A DNA stretch of 33,021 bases from CAZCBN01 sp964496975 (GTDB lineage: Bacteria; Planctomycetota; Phycisphaerae; Phycisphaerales; UBA1924). The stretch lies in assembly GCA_964496975.1 (NCBI GenBank), contig CAZCBN010000026.1, positions 1-33,021 of the forward strand. The letters run 5' to 3'. The notes beneath the pieces are model-generated. The model made no database searches. It worked only from the letters and a program-made list of their open reading frames with translations, and was not told the origin of the DNA. Numbering within the stretch: the first letter of the stretch is position 1; the number at the start of each line of letters is the position of its first letter. Of this stretch, positions 30,441 to 33,021 are shown piece after piece. Both the position numbers and the translations under genes were made by a program.

Positions 30441-32318
30441 ATGACCGCGACGCCCCTGGATCATCACAGCGGCCTTTCCACGCCGGCCGATTTCGCCCCC
30501 GCACGGCAGATCAGCCCGCGGCGGCACACGACGGAAGCCGGGGATATCCCTGGTTTGGTGGCTGAACAGTTGGCGCACTTTGGGCTTGATCCGAACGACG
30601 CGTTCGGGCAGCGGTTGGGCGCGCTGGCCACGCACCTGTACGCGGGCAACGGCGACCTGAAGGCGATGTGGACGATCGCGACGGCCGAGCTGGCGAGCCT
30701 GCCGCGGACGGACCGGCTCAAGCGGTTCGCGGCGATGAAGTTCTTGTGCTTCCAGCTCGCGAAGATGCTGGACACGCTGCAGCACCCCTTCCGCGCGGCG
30801 TACCAGAGCATCGTGGACGACCCGGGCCAGCGCAGCCGCAAGGGGCCCTACCCGATCTTTGACAACGTGACGGCGCTGTTCAGCGCCAAGCCCGTGATCG
30901 CGCGCACGGCGACGTACATCTACGCGTGCGCGGAGTGGGTGGAGGACGCGTTTGAGGGCAAGGAGCTGCTGCACGAGATCTACAGCCGGCTGCTGAACCC
31001 GACGAACATCTCGCTCGCGAACCACATCGTGGACGTGGAGTGCGGGCCCGAGGCGGCGGACTACTTCGCGTGGAACTTCAACAGCGGCATGGCGGCGATC
31101 GACGCGATCCTGAGCCACCTCGTGGGGTATCAGGACATCGTGCTGAGCAGCCGGAACGTGTACGGCGGGACGCACCAACTGATGCACGACTGGTTCGCCA
31201 AGCCGGGCAACCTGGACGTGGCGGTGGAGTTCTGGGACGGGTTCACCGAGGCGGACTTTGTGAAGGCGCTCGACGCGGCGAAGGCGAAGCACGCCGGGCG
31301 GCTCGCGCAGGGGCGGCACGTCTATGTGTACCTGGAGAGCCCGTGCAACCCGCACGGGTACGTGCTGGACGTGCCGGCGATCTGCAGGGCGGCGCACGAG
31401 CGCGGGCTGACGGTGATCTGCGACAGCACGGTGGGCACGCCCTTTTTGCACCGGCCGCTGCGGCGGAAGGACCCGCTGGAGCGGCCCGACTTCGTGGTGC
31501 ACAGCTACACGAAGGACATCTCGGGCCACGGCAGCACGACGGCGGGCGTGGTGATCGGGCGGACGCACCGCATGTTCATGGGCAAGCACGACACGGTGCG
31601 CGGGCTGGACGTGACGGGCAAGGAGCGCGACTTCGCGTGGGACGAAACGCTCTTCTGGAACGTGTACTACGTGAAGGGCGCGTTCCTCGACGCGGACAAG
31701 GCGTTTGAGGTCATCAACGGCATGGCGACGCTGGAGCTGCGCATGCTCCAGAAGGTCGCGAACACGCTGACGCTGGCCGAGGCGCTGGGGCGGCACCCGC
31801 AGATCAACGTCAACTGCTCGGCGGCGCCCGGGAACCCCAACAGCCCGCTGCGGGAGAAGTGCATGTACCTGCAGTTCCCCGCGCCGCTCTTCACGTTTGA
31901 CTTCGAGGGCCAGCGGCGGAGCGACCCGGACGCGCCGGCCGTCTTCAGCCGGCCCACGTTCGAGCGGTTCTTCGACGCGCTCGACCCGGTGTTCGGCCAC
32001 CAGGTGAGCCTGGGGACGCCCAACACCATCGTGCTCTGCCCGGCGATCACGAGCCACAGCGAGCTGTCGCGCAAGGCGCTGCTCGCGGCGGGCATCACGC
32101 CGACGACGACGCGCGTCTCGGTCGGCGTCGAAGACCCGCGGACGCTGCTGGTGCACCTCATCAAGGCGGCGGAGGCGACGCTGGACGACGAGGTGCCGGG
32201 CTTCAGCGGGCAGTTCCCGAGCGCCGCGGAGATCGACGCGATCTACCGCAAGCACTACGTCGACGTGCACCGCCGGTATGTGGAGAGCCAGCCGGGGACG
32301 GCGGCGTTGATGGCGTGA
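30441..32318 (+). CDS. PLP-dependent Cys/Met-metabolism-type enzyme with long N-terminal extension
   Basis: 625 residues. ATG 30441 has GGAAGGA upstream; earlier in-frame starts lack an SD. The part from about residue 190 to 600 follows the cystathionine gamma-synthase-type fold: AWNFNSGMAAIDAILSHLV, where the family has S-G-M-A-A, then SSRNVYGGTHQLM, VYLESPCNPHGYVLDV, VICDSTVGTPFLHRPL, and the PLP lysine K358 in HSYTKDISGHGSTTAGVV. The C-terminal domain ends with SHSELSRKALLAAGI and TRVSVGVEDPRTLLVHL, typical of the family. The usual length is 380-430 residues; here about 190 residues precede the fold, largely helical (LGALATHLYAGNGDLKAM, FLCFQLAKMLDTL). Likely roles include gamma-elimination or gamma-replacement on a sulfur amino acid or O-acyl homoserine; the exact reaction is not known. 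A terminator and a G-quadruplex-like repeat follow. Confidence 0.88.
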   Translation: MTATPLDHHSGLSTPADFAPARQISPRRHTTEAGDIPGLVAEQLAHFGLDPNDAFGQRLGALATHLYAGNGDLKAMWTIATAELASLPRTDRLKRFAAMKFLCFQLAKMLDTLQHPFRAAYQSIVDDPGQRSRKGPYPIFDNVTALFSAKPVIARTATYIYACAEWVEDAFEGKELLHEIYSRLLNPTNISLANHIVDVECGPEAADYFAWNFNSGMAAIDAILSHLVGYQDIVLSSRNVYGGTHQLMHDWFAKPGNLDVAVEFWDGFTEADFVKALDAAKAKHAGRLAQGRHVYVYLESPCNPHGYVLDVPAICRAAHERGLTVICDSTVGTPFLHRPLRRKDPLERPDFVVHSYTKDISGHGSTTAGVVIGRTHRMFMGKHDTVRGLDVTGKERDFAWDETLFWNVYYVKGAFLDADKAFEVINGMATLELRMLQKVANTLTLAEALGRHPQINVNCSAAPGNPNSPLREKCMYLQFPAPLFTFDFEGQRRSDPDAPAVFSRPTFERFFDALDPVFGHQVSLGTPNTIVLCPAITSHSELSRKALLAAGITPTTTRVSVGVEDPRTLLVHLIKAAEATLDDEVPGFSGQFPSAAEIDAIYRKHYVDVHRRYVESQPGTAALMA

Positions 32319-32323
32319 GGGCA

Positions 32324-32380
32324 GGGGGGGATCGGGGATCGGGGATCGGGGATCGGCCATCGGCCATCGGGGATTCGGGG
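32324..32380 (+). repeat. GGGGATC heptamer repeat, G-quadruplex-like, downstream of the PLP gene
   Basis: Seven G's (32324-32330), then ATC-GGGG three times (to 32351), then two GGCCATC-like variants and further G runs. Four runs of at least four G's with 3-base loops fit the canonical G-quadruplex pattern on the coding strand. It begins 6 bases after the stop codon at 32318. Confidence 0.8.
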
Positions 32381-32419
32381 GGGAGAAGAGGCCGGGGGGA
32401 GTGAGGGGCTTTGGAATGA

Positions 32420-32451
32420 AAAACGCCACCCGTGGGGGTGGCGTTTTCTTT
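32420..32451. terminator. Bidirectional intrinsic terminator
   Basis: A perfect 12-bp stem (AAAACGCCACCC at 32420-32431 with 32436-32447) has a 4-base loop. TTTTCTTT follows on the + strand; on the - strand the stem is followed by TTTTTC. It serves the PLP enzyme (+) and the transketolase gene (-), which converge here. Confidence 0.93.
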
Positions 32452-32491
32452 GCGTGATGGTGGGGGCGTCGCGGCGGCGGGGGGCGTGGTG

Positions 32492-33021
32492 TTACACGAC
32501 CTGCAGCAGGCGCATCGTGGCCTTGACGACGTCCTCGGCGGTGAGGCCGCACATGGCGAGGGCTTCCTCGGGGGTGCGGGTGCTCTTGGGCATGCGGCGG
32601 ACGTGCATCTGCTCGAGCTGGAAGGCGTCGCCGGCCTCGACCATGGCGTCGGCGATGGCGGAGCCGAGGCCGCCGCCGAAGTTGTCCTCGAGGCTCAGGG
32701 CGTAGCCGCCGTTCTTGGCGATGAGGTCCATGAGCTTGTCGGTGTCGAAGGGGAGGGAGTAGCAGTCAACGAGGGTGGCGCTGACGCCGGCCTTGTCGAG
32801 GAGGTCGACGGCGATGTTGCCGATGTGGACCATGTAGCCGGCGGCGCAGATGACGACGTCGCGGCCCTCTTGGAGGACCTCGAAGCCGCCGAGGTTGAAG
32901 ACCTGGTCGTCGCCGTAGATGAACTCGGTCTCGGCGCGGAGGGTGCGCATGAAGCAGCGGTTCTCGTCCGCGGCCACGACGGTGGAGAAGGCATAGGCCG
33001 CGTAGGCGTCGCAGGGCTGGA
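32492..33021 (-). CDS. Transketolase-family protein, C-terminal fragment
   Basis: Open at the right edge of the window; the last ~175 residues are seen. Their order is that of transketolase-type enzymes: a pyrimidine-domain end (FSTVVAADENRCFMRTLRAE), then the C-terminal domain with VFNLGGFEVLQEGRDVVICA, GYMVHIGNIAVDLLDKAG, ATLVDCYSLPFDTDKL and EDNFGGGLGSAIADAM, the usual strand-helix pattern that closes the transketolase C-terminal domain. The thiamine diphosphate site lies outside the window. The fragment could equally be from a transketolase, a split transketolase subunit, or a related pyruvate dehydrogenase-beta-like protein; I call it by family only. The stop lies 41 bases past the bidirectional terminator. 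Confidence 0.8.
   Translation of the reverse strand, partial: QPCDAYAAYAFSTVVAADENRCFMRTLRAETEFIYGDDQVFNLGGFEVLQEGRDVVICAAGYMVHIGNIAVDLLDKAGVSATLVDCYSLPFDTDKLMDLIAKNGGYALSLEDNFGGGLGSAIADAMVEAGDAFQLEQMHVRRMPKSTRTPEEALAMCGLTAEDVVKATMRLLQVV

Overview
The window is a high-GC chromosomal segment that looks like a Phycisphaerales-type planctomycete, probably a scaffold from a metagenome or draft assembly. The clues are a secreted protein ending in a 'GC-type' dockerin-like repeat pair, two proteins with a VPAP-hydrophobic-RRRR sorting tail (PEP-CTERM-like), a zinc ribbon membrane protein, a very basic histone-like protein, and a mixture of Shine-Dalgarno (SD) genes with apparently leaderless ones. 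Two runs of N (100 at 12581-12680, 10 at 29390-29399) show that contigs were joined; both fall inside genes. The assignment to this lineage is inference from protein features, not a measured phylogeny.

Layout. 1-7.8 kb (+): the end of a DNA polymerase IV gene, a Rid-family protein, an exported amidohydrolase overlapping a HI0933-type flavoprotein, an unknown 290-residue protein and a large exported metzincin, closed by an intrinsic terminator. 8.2-10 kb (+): a secreted NxxGxxAF-repeat/dockerin protein. 10.1-11.1 kb (-): the alpha subunit of succinyl-CoA synthetase. 11.3-14.1 kb (+): a membrane-anchored TPR protein followed 9 bp later by a fusion of an archaeal-type adenylate-kinase-like domain with a nucleoside-deoxyribosyltransferase-like domain. 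This is the best candidate for an undescribed system. 14.2-17.2 kb: a zinc-ribbon membrane protein, two tandem PEP-CTERM-like paralogs (one frameshifted) and a DUF4870 membrane protein. 17.2-18.9 kb (+): a poly-C tract, LptB and a translationally coupled PEGA lipoprotein.

18.9-22.6 kb (-): a MauE-like membrane domain fused in frame to a prepilin, an unknown membrane-anchored protein, and class II DAHP synthase. 22.9-23.5 kb (+): histone-like protein. 23.6-26.4 kb (-): PHP phosphoesterase-glycosyltransferase fusion. 26.8-28.5 kb (+): AhpD-like protein preceded by helically phased inverted repeats, and a degenerate metallo-beta-lactamase-fold protein. 28.5-30.2 kb (-): hybrid histidine kinase interrupted by the second gap. 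30.4-32.3 kb (+): PLP-dependent Cys/Met-metabolism-type enzyme. 32.5-33 kb (-): C-terminal part of a transketolase-family protein, converging on a shared bidirectional terminator.

Two assembly points can be worked out from the sequence. The TPR gap keeps the reading frame if its true length is 5+120n bases. The kinase gap closes in frame if the 19-bp repeat flanking it is collapsed. Strand composition also changes: the + strand is G-rich up to about 9 kb, C-rich from about 9 to 29 kb, and G-leaning again near the end, with the first switch lying inside one gene.
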